From: CAZPWF01 sp964590725 | GTDB lineage: Bacteria > Patescibacteriota > Saccharimonadia > Saccharimonadales > JACQNP01 | Assembly (NCBI GenBank): GCA_964590725.1 | Contig: CAZPWF010000002.1 | Coordinates: 1 to 64,000 of the forward strand | Direction: 5' to 3' | Length of the DNA stretch: 64,000 bases | In this document: one piece after another, positions 34,125-42,892 of the stretch | How positions within the stretch are numbered: position 1 is the first letter of the stretch | Layout: the number at the start of each line of letters is the position of its first letter | Program-made: the position numbers and the translations under genes | Notes under the pieces: generated by a model | Seen by the model: the letters and a program-made list of their open reading frames with translations, nothing else | What the model was told of the DNA's origin: nothing | Database searches by the model: none

Positions 34125-35126
34125 ATGAGTCAAATAGATGTACTTTGCATAGGTGATGTCGTTACGGATGCGTTTATTAAGTTGTTCGATGATCGCGCGG
34201 TGAGTTACGAAAATGAAGAAGGCAAATGGCTGGCAATGCCTTTTGGTACAAAAGTACCATTTGATCACGCCGAAGTTATTGAAGCGGTCGGTAATGCATC
34301 AAATGCAGCCGTTAGCTTCGCTAAGCTCGGGCTAGACAGTGGGTTAATTTCAAACGTAGGTAACGATCAGTTCGGTAGAGACATCATAAATTCATTACAC
34401 AAGAAAAAAGTTGATAACCGATTTGTGCACATTAACCCCGGCAAGGTAAGTAATTATCATTACGTATTGTGGTACAAAGAAGAGAGAACAATCCTTATTA
34501 AACATGAAGAGTATGACTATCATTGGCCACGATTTCGTTCAACTGATGTTCCAAAATGGGTTTATTTCAGCTCAATTAGCAAGAATGCTTTAGACAAATA
34601 TCATGACAAAGTTTCTGACTGGCTTGATGATAACCCAGAAGTTAAGTTAGCGTTTCAGCCAGGTACTTTCCAACTAGAGGCTGGTGTTGGTCGATTGAGT
34701 CGACTATATCAACGAACAGAGGTTTTAGTTTTAAATAGAGAAGAAGCCGTACAAGTTACCGGTGGGCACTATGATGATGTCAAGGGTTTGATTATTAAGC
34801 TGCACGAAATTGGTGCAAAAACTGTTTGCGTGACGGATGGTCCGGCGGGTGCTTATGCTAGTGACGGCCAAAGTATGTTCAAGATGCCACCATATCCAGA
34901 CCCAGCTCCACCTTTTGAGCGAACAGGGGCTGGCGATTCATTTGCCAGTACTTTCGTAGCTTCACTCATAAAAGGCAATACCATAGAGGGTGCTTTACAG
35001 TGGGCGCCAATTAACTCGATGAATGTAGTACAGCATACCGGAGCACAAGAGGGTCTACTTAGCGAAGATCAGCTAGAGGATTTTCTTAAGAAGGCTCCTG
35101 ATTGGTATCGACCGGAAAAATTCTAG
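34125..35126 (+). CDS. PfkB-family carbohydrate kinase
   Basis: 333 aa ribokinase-fold kinase. Signature 1 region GNASNAAVSFAKLGLDSGLI then NVGNDQFGRDI; signature 2 ERTGAGDSFASTFVASLIKG with the catalytic Asp and anion hole; VTDGPAGAYASDG in the ATP region. Substrate may be fructose, fructose-6-P, ribose or a nucleoside. Being next to fba in a genome region without a PfkA gene, a sugar-phosphate role is attractive but unproven. Overlaps the convergent next gene by 41 nt. Confidence 0.85.
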   Translation: MSQIDVLCIGDVVTDAFIKLFDDRAVSYENEEGKWLAMPFGTKVPFDHAEVIEAVGNASNAAVSFAKLGLDSGLISNVGNDQFGRDIINSLHKKKVDNRFVHINPGKVSNYHYVLWYKEERTILIKHEEYDYHWPRFRSTDVPKWVYFSSISKNALDKYHDKVSDWLDDNPEVKLAFQPGTFQLEAGVGRLSRLYQRTEVLVLNREEAVQVTGGHYDDVKGLIIKLHEIGAKTVCVTDGPAGAYASDGQSMFKMPPYPDPAPPFERTGAGDSFASTFVASLIKGNTIEGALQWAPINSMNVVQHTGAQEGLLSEDQLEDFLKKAPDWYRPEKF

Positions 35127-35910
35127 TTAGTAGTTCATTGTCGCAGTTGTCAGTTCGAATACTAGTCATCATATCATCAAATTCGGCGTCGGTTTTTTGA
35201 CGTTCTAGTTCTCTGTTCACATGCAGTTTCATGTCCACTAACGCAAGCCCACTCAGGGCTGTTCCTGCTACCAGACACACATTTGCTAGCTTTGTGGCTT
35301 GTCGCTTGTATTTCTCTGGCAACATTGGCGTTATCGTAAGTAAGCCTGCGCCTGCAGCGTTTGGCCAAGCTTTTAGACGGCCGATGTCTCTGGCGTTAGC
35401 TTTGATATTATTAGCTTTTGCAACTTCACGAGTTCGTTGCATTTCCACGTCTCTGAGTGTTTGGAGCCCAGTGTTTACTGCCACAAAAGAAGCTTCTTTC
35501 GGGCTGTGATCATGAACAAGCAATCTGGCTATGAGACCAAACATCTGAGATCTATATTTTACCTTGTCAGCTTTTTGGTCGTCTTCACCTCCCTTTATAG
35601 CTATCGGGTCATCGTCTGCTATGCCGAGTAATTCATTAGACTCTTTACCGTCCCTTCCGTCATCGATATCAGACTTATCCATAGCAAGGGTAATCGCAAT
35701 ATTTATGATTGTGTGTATATGCAGCGGTGAAGTCCCGTCATCAAGTGCTAAACTAACCCCTAAAACAGGCGACCCTTTTTTTCTAAAATTTGTTTTTCTG
35801 TCTGCGCTACGACGTTTTTCAGTGCCACGGATCTTATTCAGATAAGCAACTCCCGACGGTCGAGTATCTTCATCTAGGATTGGCGGTGCAATTGATTTTG
35901 CTTCGGACAT
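35086..35910 (-). CDS. Divergent CDP-alcohol phosphatidyltransferase-like protein
   Basis: 274 aa. Residues around 75-120 keep the skeleton of the family signature D-x2-D-G-x2-A-R-x8-G-x3-D-x3-D: DIDDGRDGK, then after a longer insert GGEDDQKADK, with Gly-Lys replacing Ala-Arg. The downstream IKANARDIGRLKAWPNAAGA resembles the helix-3 region of PgsA-like enzymes, and two weak membrane segments follow (about 190-230). The polar N-terminus (1-55) and the insert are atypical, so activity is uncertain. The -10 TACAGT lies 7 bases before ATG 35910. Confidence 0.5.
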   Translation of the reverse strand: MSEAKSIAPPILDEDTRPSGVAYLNKIRGTEKRRSADRKTNFRKKGSPVLGVSLALDDGTSPLHIHTIINIAITLAMDKSDIDDGRDGKESNELLGIADDDPIAIKGGEDDQKADKVKYRSQMFGLIARLLVHDHSPKEASFVAVNTGLQTLRDVEMQRTREVAKANNIKANARDIGRLKAWPNAAGAGLLTITPMLPEKYKRQATKLANVCLVAGTALSGLALVDMKLHVNRELERQKTDAEFDDMMTSIRTDNCDNELLTRIFPVDTNQEPS

Positions 35911-35994
35911 CTATGCAACTGTAAATAAAAACTCTTCGAGGTGCAAGCATAAGCTTTACCCCAAGCCACACCAGTGTTATGCTTGAGGGTAGAT

Positions 35995-37218
35995 ATGTCC
36001 AAAATGTTGTCCCAATTGGTGGGGAGTGCGGAACAACTTTTTAGCTTGCAAATACAACAGTTAGAGCAGGCTAGTGGTAACTTGGGAATAGATGTTCAAC
36101 TTACAGCAGAGATAATTGCAAAAACACACATGCATGTTCGTGCCTTAGGCTTAGATCCTAACGATACAACAGGCGAAGAACTTTACTATGGCCTTATAGA
36201 TCTTGCGCGTCTTCACGATCGATTTCTTGTGAAGCGTATCGGTGGTTCGAACACTGGTGATGTGGCAGATTTATTGCCAAGAATAAAACACTTAGTCGAT
36301 GTGATAAATGTTCCAAAATCAGTTTGGGTTTTAAAGCATAGTGTTGTTAAGCGACTACTAAAGGCGGCGCCCCCAAAGAAAACAATGAAACAACTTGGTT
36401 ATCGATCTATAGATTCGATGCTCAAGCGAGAAAATGTCGATGAGCTGATGGTAGGGGTGCGGTTTATAGAAACGCAGGAATGGCTAAATGCATTTGTAAA
36501 AAAGTACAAAAATTTGCAACCTCACGATTTTGAAGTAAGAGATGTAGTATTTTTACTATTAAATGGTAAAAAATGGGGTAACCAAGCTTTTACTTTTGTA
36601 GAACAAAAGCACCAAAACATTACACATTTAAAAGAAATGGGTGTTGTGGCGATGTTGCCACTTCCAATGTCTCACCTTGATGGTCTGACTATCACCGTTT
36701 TGCCCAGGTTACTTTTTTACCTAAATGAAGTCCGAACTTATAGCACCTACTTTAAGATGCAGCAGGTTAAACCTCAGTTTGGAACAATAGTAGCTGATAC
36801 GATTCTTCGTGACCCAGCAAGACACGTAAATATTGCTGGTCAACATGTACACTGGCGAGTCGTACACGCCTATTACGGAAAAAGTGGATCTACTACGCAT
36901 CCTGATTTTTTTGAACCGCACATACAGCCAGAGGATCTATTCTTTAGAAAAGCTGAAGAGGTCATGTATAAGATTGAGCCGGCTCTTCATTTTTGGTCAG
37001 AGATGGACTACGTTGGGGTCGTTAAAAACAACACTCCCATTAGTTTTAACCTTATGGATGTCACTGTAAATTTAATAAATGACAATAAATATGAGCAGAG
37101 ATCATTTGGGCATATGAAAAACAGTTTATGGAACGAGATGTTTATACGATATTTAGCTACAGATTCAATACGGCACCAAGTAAACAGTCAGCTAGAAAGT
37201 GATGTTTTTGAACGATGA
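35995..37218 (+). CDS. Conserved-looking protein of unknown function
   Basis: 407 aa from ATG 35995 (GAGGGTAG just upstream; an earlier in-frame start at 35974 is less likely). Soluble, mixed helix and strand, no membrane helix. Features seen: a helical N-terminus (residues 1-120), LGYRSIDSMLKRENVDELMVGVRFIETQEWL, a His-rich strand region AGQHVHWRVVHAYYG, and an acidic/aromatic C-terminal region. HxHW...H could bind a metal, but no known active-site pattern is recognisable. Confidence 0.7.
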   Translation: MSKMLSQLVGSAEQLFSLQIQQLEQASGNLGIDVQLTAEIIAKTHMHVRALGLDPNDTTGEELYYGLIDLARLHDRFLVKRIGGSNTGDVADLLPRIKHLVDVINVPKSVWVLKHSVVKRLLKAAPPKKTMKQLGYRSIDSMLKRENVDELMVGVRFIETQEWLNAFVKKYKNLQPHDFEVRDVVFLLLNGKKWGNQAFTFVEQKHQNITHLKEMGVVAMLPLPMSHLDGLTITVLPRLLFYLNEVRTYSTYFKMQQVKPQFGTIVADTILRDPARHVNIAGQHVHWRVVHAYYGKSGSTTHPDFFEPHIQPEDLFFRKAEEVMYKIEPALHFWSEMDYVGVVKNNTPISFNLMDVTVNLINDNKYEQRSFGHMKNSLWNEMFIRYLATDSIRHQVNSQLESDVFER

Positions 37219-37294
37219 GGTTAATTAAAATCATAATGTGTTTTTTTATTAAGCCAATGTACAATAATCCTATTAATAAGGTGGCACACGTACA

Positions 37295-37933
37295 ATGAAT
37301 TATTCTATTTGCGTATCTGGGGCGGCAGCAGGCAAGACAGTTGGTGAAGATAAAGATCTTGCAGCGCGAATTGGTGCTGCAATAGCAAAATCTGGCCACA
37401 TCATTACTACCGGTGCTACTATTGGCCTTCCGTATTATGCGGCTCAGGCAGCTAAAATGGAGGGTGGCTTAAGTGTTGGTTTTTCGCCTGCTTCAACCCT
37501 TCGCGAGCACATCTTTAAATACCGGCTTCCTATTGGAGTTTTTGACTTTGTTAATTACACGGGCCTTAATTATGTCGGTAGAGATGCATATTTGGTTCTA
37601 TCTAGTGATGCTGTAATTACTATAGGCGGAAGAATGGGTAGCCTACATGAATTTACTACTGCGCTTGAGAGTAATACTATATGCGGAATCTTAACCGGCA
37701 GTGATGGTGCCGCAGACATGGTTAAATATCTTATGGATTCGTTAGAGGCAGTTCATAAAGAAAATGTAATTTACGACGAAAACCCAGAACGGCTAGTTGA
37801 GAAAATAATAAAGAGACTAGACAAAGATTTTGATGACATAGATACTAAGGTGCTCGCTGCATGTTGGTATCTAAACGATGATTGTGATGAGTATGGTCGT
37901 CCGCAAAAACAGCAGCCAAATCGGAAAGGGTAG
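37295..37933 (+). CDS. SLOG/LOG-family protein (TIGR00725-like)
   Basis: 212 aa Rossmann-type fold. SICVSGAAAGKTVGEDKDLA at the start, GHIITTGATIGLPYYAAQAA in the middle, and GGRMGSLHEFTTAL, the family motif (GGxxGTxxE in lysine-decarboxylase-like phosphoribohydrolases). The Glu is kept while Thr is replaced by Ser. Such proteins bind nucleotides or release cytokinin-like bases; function here unknown. AAGGTGG before ATG 37295. The C-terminal 40 residues are acidic and then basic (QKQQPNRKG). Confidence 0.8.
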   Translation: MNYSICVSGAAAGKTVGEDKDLAARIGAAIAKSGHIITTGATIGLPYYAAQAAKMEGGLSVGFSPASTLREHIFKYRLPIGVFDFVNYTGLNYVGRDAYLVLSSDAVITIGGRMGSLHEFTTALESNTICGILTGSDGAADMVKYLMDSLEAVHKENVIYDENPERLVEKIIKRLDKDFDDIDTKVLAACWYLNDDCDEYGRPQKQQPNRKG

Positions 37934-37941
37934 TAGTCTAT

Positions 37942-38601
37942 ATGGCTGCAAAAAGTCTAAATAAATTCAACGTTAAGCGACCAATCTTGGTAGTAGCAGT
38001 CATAACTTTATTATTAGGAGCAGGACTATATCTGTACAAAGTTCAAAAAAAAGAAAAAATTTCCAGCTTTGCAGGTTGTGTTGCTGACGGACGACCTGTG
38101 ATGGAATCTTATCCAGAACAATGTTCTGCGGATGGTAAGACTTATGCAAACCCCGATCAAAAAGTTAATACCGATTCAAACAGCCAGCCAGAAAATAACA
38201 ACAATAAGTCTTCGACTACTTCAAGCTTATTTTTTGAAATTAGCGAGTGGCGCGTTCGCGGTCCGAGTACCAACACGGTCACGCTAGAATACACACCCCG
38301 CGACAGCTCTATGATGTTTACATCCGAAGAATTAACAGCCGCTGATTCTAAATGTGCAGATTCAGGAGGGTCGATTACTCGACGTCAGCCAAATGAAGTT
38401 TTTGATCCATCGTTAAGTAACCAGACAGTTCAAGATTTTCTTAAATCGGTCGACAGCTCTAAATATAAAAAACTGGGAGATTATTACTTTATTTTTACAT
38501 CACCTGGAGGTGCATGTTCAGAGAATACTAAGGCCTTAGAGCTGATGGGCCAAACTGTAAATCAAGTAATGGCACTAATGCAGGGCTTGGAGAGTTACTA
38601 A
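37942..38601 (+). CDS. Membrane-anchored exported protein with Cys-rich motif
   Basis: 219 aa. Basic start, one membrane helix (residues 13-31), then the small motif FAGCVADGRPVMESYPEQC followed by SADGKTYANPDQ, which recurs in many Patescibacteria exported proteins (from memory), a Ser/Asn linker (70-90) and a C-terminal domain with two more Cys (KCADSGG, GGACSEN). Four cysteines outside the membrane may form disulfides. Function unknown. Confidence 0.7.
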   Translation: MAAKSLNKFNVKRPILVVAVITLLLGAGLYLYKVQKKEKISSFAGCVADGRPVMESYPEQCSADGKTYANPDQKVNTDSNSQPENNNNKSSTTSSLFFEISEWRVRGPSTNTVTLEYTPRDSSMMFTSEELTAADSKCADSGGSITRRQPNEVFDPSLSNQTVQDFLKSVDSSKYKKLGDYYFIFTSPGGACSENTKALELMGQTVNQVMALMQGLESY

Positions 38602-38604
38602 ACT

Positions 38605-38613
38605 TGCTACAAT
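38605..38613 (+). promoter_or_regulatory. Extended -10 for leaderless uvrB
   Basis: TGCTACAAT (TACAAT 38608-38613), 6 bases before the GTG at 38620. The only ATG nearby (38612) is out of frame, so the GTG start is supported by the promoter position. Confidence 0.65.
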
Positions 38614-38619
38614 GTATGG

Positions 38620-40584
38620 GTGCAACCTTTCGAATTAAAAAGCTCATATAAGCCCACAGGTGATCAGCCGAGTGCAATTGCCCAGTTGTCAAAGAACATT
38701 CGTGCAAACGTAAAAGAACAGACGCTTTTGGGGGTAACTGGTTCTGGCAAGACCTTCACAATGGCTAACGTCATCCAAGAAATTCAAAAGCCAACACTAG
38801 TTCTCAGTCATAATAAGACATTGGCAGCTCAATTGTACGGTGAGTTTAAAAACTTTTTTCCAAACAACGCAGTTCATTACTTCGTAAGCTACTTTGATTA
38901 TTATCAGCCCGAAGCTTATATTCCTCGGAGCGATACTTACATAGAGAAAGATAGTCAAATCAATGAAGAGATTGATCGTTTGCGTCATGCGGCTACAGAT
39001 TCTCTACTATCTCGCCGGGATGTGATCATAGTTGCTAGCGTTAGTTGCATCTACGGAATCGGATCAGTTAGTGATTATGACAGTATGGCCGTAACAGCTA
39101 AGGTTCGCGAACGTCGTGTTCGGGACAAGCTACTAAGACAATTAACAGACATTCAGTATCAACGAAACGATATTGATTTTCACAGAGGCACATTCCGGGT
39201 GAGGGGTGATGTGGTTGATGTTTTTCCCGCAGGTGAAGAGGTAGCCTACCGAATAGAGTTTTTTGGTGACGAGATTGATAGAATTACCCAACTAGACCCG
39301 CTTACTGGCGAGGTATTAGCCAAATTAGATAGCATCAAGATATTTCCAAGTAGTCACTATGTTACTCCTCAAGATAAGTTAAAGTTCGCGTTAGTTAAAA
39401 TCGAGAAGGAACTTGATGAGCGGCTTGGTTATTTTAAAAAACATGGCATGCTGGTTGAGGCTCAGCGTTTGATGCAACGAACTCGATACGATATAGAAAT
39501 GCTGGAAGAGACCGGATTTGTCAAAGGAATTGAAAACTACAGCCGTTATTTAACTGATCGAGAGCCTGGCGACCAACCAGCCACATTGTTAGATTATTTT
39601 CCTGATGATGCTCTGATGTTTATTGATGAATCACACATGACCGTGCCGCAGATTCGCGGTATGTATAACGGTGATCGAGCTCGCAAGGAAGTTTTAGTTG
39701 AGCACGGCTTTAGATTACCGAGTGCACTCGATAATCGGCCTTTAACGTTTACTGAATTTGAGAAACACGTAAATAAAGTTGTTTATGTTAGCGCTACCCC
39801 TGCTGAATATGAACTGTCACGAAGCCCAGAGCCCGTTCAACAGGTTATTCGTCCTACTGGATTACTTGACCCACCTATTGAAGTCCGACCTGTTGATGGG
39901 CAGGTTGACGACCTTATAGCTGAAATTCGCGCAACTGTCGCAAAGAAACAGAGAGTACTTGTAACGACACTGACAAAACGTATGTCAGAAGATCTTACGG
40001 ACTATCTCAAAGATATAGGAATCAAGGTTACTTATCTTCATAGTGACGTTGACACCTTGGATCGGACAGATATTTTGAGGGATTTACGTTTGGGCGTTTA
40101 TGACGTTGTAATAGGTATAAATTTACTTCGTGAAGGACTTGATTTGCCCGAGGTGAGCGTGGTGGCGATTCTTGATGCAGATAAAGAAGGATTCTTAAGA
40201 AGTTCGCAAGCACTCATTCAAACAGTAGGTCGGGCTGCCAGACACAGCGAGGGACGAGTCATTATGTATGCTGATCGTATAACCGGAAGTATGCAATATA
40301 CGATCGACGAAACAACACGTCGTCGTAAAATCCAGGAAGAGTACAATTCGAAACATAAAATCACTCCAAAGGGTATCGCAAAAGCAGTAGAAAAAGGCAT
40401 GCGGCCAGACTTGCCCGAAGAGGCAAAACGAGCAAGACTGGATCTCAAAAAGATTCCAAAAGATGAGTACGGACATCTTATTAAAGATCTGACCTCCCAA
40501 ATGGATTTAGCTTCTGCAAATCTTGAATTTGAAAAGGCCGCAGAACTCCGTGATATCATTTCAGACATCAAAACTAAACTTTAG
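38620..40584 (+). CDS. uvrB: Excinuclease ABC subunit B
   Basis: 654 aa DNA-damage helicase-like subunit. Walker A GVTGSGKT (38-45), the damage-probing beta hairpin region YFVSYFDYYQPEAYIPRSD, DEAD-like motif MFIDESHMT, helicase motifs VTTLTKRMSEDLTDYL and QTVGRAARHSEGRV, and a UVR domain at the C-terminus (LTSQMDLASANLEFEKAAEL). GTG start with a leaderless promoter. Works with UvrA and UvrC, not in the window. Confidence 0.97.
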   Translation: MQPFELKSSYKPTGDQPSAIAQLSKNIRANVKEQTLLGVTGSGKTFTMANVIQEIQKPTLVLSHNKTLAAQLYGEFKNFFPNNAVHYFVSYFDYYQPEAYIPRSDTYIEKDSQINEEIDRLRHAATDSLLSRRDVIIVASVSCIYGIGSVSDYDSMAVTAKVRERRVRDKLLRQLTDIQYQRNDIDFHRGTFRVRGDVVDVFPAGEEVAYRIEFFGDEIDRITQLDPLTGEVLAKLDSIKIFPSSHYVTPQDKLKFALVKIEKELDERLGYFKKHGMLVEAQRLMQRTRYDIEMLEETGFVKGIENYSRYLTDREPGDQPATLLDYFPDDALMFIDESHMTVPQIRGMYNGDRARKEVLVEHGFRLPSALDNRPLTFTEFEKHVNKVVYVSATPAEYELSRSPEPVQQVIRPTGLLDPPIEVRPVDGQVDDLIAEIRATVAKKQRVLVTTLTKRMSEDLTDYLKDIGIKVTYLHSDVDTLDRTDILRDLRLGVYDVVIGINLLREGLDLPEVSVVAILDADKEGFLRSSQALIQTVGRAARHSEGRVIMYADRITGSMQYTIDETTRRRKIQEEYNSKHKITPKGIAKAVEKGMRPDLPEEAKRARLDLKKIPKDEYGHLIKDLTSQMDLASANLEFEKAAELRDIISDIKTKL

Positions 40585-40635
40585 TGAAAAATAATAATTG
40601 ATAAAATGCAAACGGGGGTGTATAACTAGTCTGCT

Positions 40636-41394
40636 ATGGAAATACCACAGGGAGATTATGTTGTAATTGGTGACATACATGGCCGCGTCGATAAATTACA
40701 AGCGGTCTACGATTTATATGGTGATAGACCAGATGGCTACCTTTCGACTGGTGATAATATTGATGGTCCAGACTCAAAGCGGTGTATAGAAATTCTTATG
40801 AAGTATATGGGTGCGCTTATAGTTGACAGTAATCACGAGCGAAATCTTCGAAGTGCTATGTATCACCCAGACGAAGAAGTTAGAAACATCGCTGCAACAG
40901 CGTTGTGGCCGAGAACCCACGATCGTCTGTTGGAGTCCTATGGCGTTTATCCTGGTATTCCATCCCCGGGTATGGCTATTAGGCTTAAAGAAAAAATGGA
41001 GAATCTTGGGCACATGCAGTACCTCGAGAGTGCCTCGGGGTATATTGAAGGAGAGGATTTTGCTTTAATTCACGCTGATGTAACGGAGGAAGATTGGCAA
41101 AAACAGCGAAAAGATATAGATATTTTTGAAGCGACTTGGCTGTATGAATCAGATGAGCGCATAATGCCATATCAGTTAGGTGATGACGTAAAAAATGTGG
41201 TCGAGAGTAACTTGGCGGCGAGCGGTCTGAGCAAAACACTTATTTCCGGACATTTTCATCATTCCACACGAAATATCGAGGATAGAAAGTTGAATAACGG
41301 TCAGCATTTGTTGTTGGCAACATGGCCTAATAACGATTATGTATTTACCTATGAGACCTGGACAAAGCAGATCAGATTAATCGATCTAGTCTGA
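40636..41394 (+). CDS. Calcineurin-like metallophosphoesterase
   Basis: 252 aa. Metal-binding motifs in order: GDIHGRVDK (residues 12-20), STGDNIDGPDS, DSNHERNL and SGHFHHSTR, the typical GDxH, GDxxD, GNHE, GHxH set with GN replaced by SN. Similar to protein-phosphatase or diadenosine-tetraphosphatase type enzymes; substrate unknown. A TATAAC box lies 9 bases before the ATG. Overlaps the convergent hydrolase by 9 nt. Confidence 0.85.
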   Translation: MEIPQGDYVVIGDIHGRVDKLQAVYDLYGDRPDGYLSTGDNIDGPDSKRCIEILMKYMGALIVDSNHERNLRSAMYHPDEEVRNIAATALWPRTHDRLLESYGVYPGIPSPGMAIRLKEKMENLGHMQYLESASGYIEGEDFALIHADVTEEDWQKQRKDIDIFEATWLYESDERIMPYQLGDDVKNVVESNLAASGLSKTLISGHFHHSTRNIEDRKLNNGQHLLLATWPNNDYVFTYETWTKQIRLIDLV

Positions 41395-42504
41395 GATTAG
41401 GTTATGGGCATCGTTAAATATTTGTTGACCGTCCAGTTCTTTTTTCGCGACATGGGCGTTTCTGAATGCATGATTACGGGCAAGTATATAATCTAGTGTT
41501 TCAGGGTCGGCAATTGTTAAATGACTACCTTCAAGAGGTGTTATGCGTACATTTTTGTGATTTGCAAATATTTCTCGCCAAACCTTTGGCATCGAAGCAA
41601 AATCATCATCAAAACAAGTAATATGAATTATCTTATCATTTGTTATTAGTCGTGCCAGATCTCCTGCTTCACCGCTGAAGAGGGCTGGACCCATACCTAT
41701 TTGATGAGCAATTGAATACGGATGAGGGTCTATTGTAGAGGGATAATGAATTAGTCTAGATAAGCCAAGTTTGCCCGCTAATTTAAGGATTGATTTTGGT
41801 TCACTGATTAGATGGCCCGACAATCCTAGCAAATCTTTTAATTCTGCCTTTCTTGGAAAGCAAGGGGCTGTTAAATCTGCGAAGACAATGTCTTGACCAA
41901 AAAGCTCATCCAATGCAAGCATACCCATTCCTGCCATCGCTCCTCTTGATTCACCTATCAGAATTCTCTTTTTCTGATCAAGCGTGTAGTGATAACCGCT
42001 TGCGATCTCAGTAGTAAAATTTAAGACTGCTGCTGCTGAGCTTGCCAGCGAAATACCTTCTTTAGGTATAGGGTATTTTCCGTCGGGCCTATAACTTCCT
42101 TCTGGGCCTACAAAAATAAATGGCAAACCATTTTCTACAAAACGTCGTAATGTATGCTCGTTATGACCACGACTACTTGTAACCCAGGCGCTAGTTTGTA
42201 TTGCTGGAATATCTGTAGAGAGTACATTGGGTATGCCTACGGCGGCATCATATGCGTATCCAAGGTTTGTAATAAATCCATAACGTTGAATGTATCCGTT
42301 GTCGATCGTTTCTTCTGATAAAAGTTGTGGTTTTTCTTGAAAACTTGAACTGACTTTTAGCCAATTTAAGCGTTCGAACAAATTAAAAACACCCACTTCT
42401 TTATCGGTGGGTGTAATTGGTTTTTGGGCTGTTTCCGGTACGAGACTTAGATGACTACTTTGTGGAGTGTAACTAACGAACTCGCGTTCCCATTCATTTG
42501 ACAT
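41386..42504 (-). CDS. Alpha/beta-hydrolase-like protein
   Basis: 372 aa. Nucleophile elbow GESRG (Ser in the GxSxG motif, about residue 184) follows a strand and precedes a helix (AMAGMGMLALDELF); a downstream Asp in CFDDDFASMP and a His in EGSHLTIADP complete a plausible triad. An FIFVGPEGSYRPDG segment lies before the elbow. Residues 1-70 are a polar extension. No secretion signal. Esterase, lipase or peptidase cannot be distinguished. Confidence 0.7.
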   Translation of the reverse strand: MSNEWEREFVSYTPQSSHLSLVPETAQKPITPTDKEVGVFNLFERLNWLKVSSSFQEKPQLLSEETIDNGYIQRYGFITNLGYAYDAAVGIPNVLSTDIPAIQTSAWVTSSRGHNEHTLRRFVENGLPFIFVGPEGSYRPDGKYPIPKEGISLASSAAAVLNFTTEIASGYHYTLDQKKRILIGESRGAMAGMGMLALDELFGQDIVFADLTAPCFPRKAELKDLLGLSGHLISEPKSILKLAGKLGLSRLIHYPSTIDPHPYSIAHQIGMGPALFSGEAGDLARLITNDKIIHITCFDDDFASMPKVWREIFANHKNVRITPLEGSHLTIADPETLDYILARNHAFRNAHVAKKELDGQQIFNDAHNLISD

Positions 42505-42584
42505 TATTTGTGTCCTATTACAATGCTTATCCTAATGATAGAACTTTTTCGAAAAACTGCAAACTATTTGAGCTGCAACAGTGG

Positions 42585-42590
42585 TATAAT
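42585..42590 (+). promoter_or_regulatory. -10 box for leaderless gatC
   Basis: TATAAT at 42585-42590 (preceded by GTGG), then 8 bases, then ATG 42599. No ribosome binding site. Drives the gatC-gatA-unknown-gatB operon. Confidence 0.65.
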
Positions 42591-42598
42591 AAATTTAA

Positions 42599-42892
42599 AT
42601 GGCGAAATTAACACGAGAAGATGTCTTAAAATTGGCTCAGCTGTCTCGTCTTCAATTATCCGAAGATGAAGTAGTTCGCTTTCAAAAAGAAGTCGGCGCT
42701 ATTCTTGAATACACAGAACTACTCCAGTCTGTAGAGTTAGACGGTATTGAGCCCACTTATCAAGTGACTCAGCTTGAGAGTATAACTCGACCAGATGTAG
42801 TTATAGATTATGGTATGGACCAACCAGCTTTACTGAAAAATGCTCCAAAGACAGAGCAGGGTCATATAAAAGTGAGGAGAATGCTAAAGTGA
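42599..42892 (+). CDS. gatC: Asp/Glu-tRNA amidotransferase subunit C
   Basis: 97 aa. Typical GatC: LTREDVLKLAQLSRLQLSED, then VGAILEYTELLQSVELDGIEP and NAPKTEQGHIKVRRML. It wraps around GatA and GatB and stabilises the complex. Overlaps gatA by 4 nt. Confidence 0.95.
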   Translation: MAKLTREDVLKLAQLSRLQLSEDEVVRFQKEVGAILEYTELLQSVELDGIEPTYQVTQLESITRPDVVIDYGMDQPALLKNAPKTEQGHIKVRRMLK

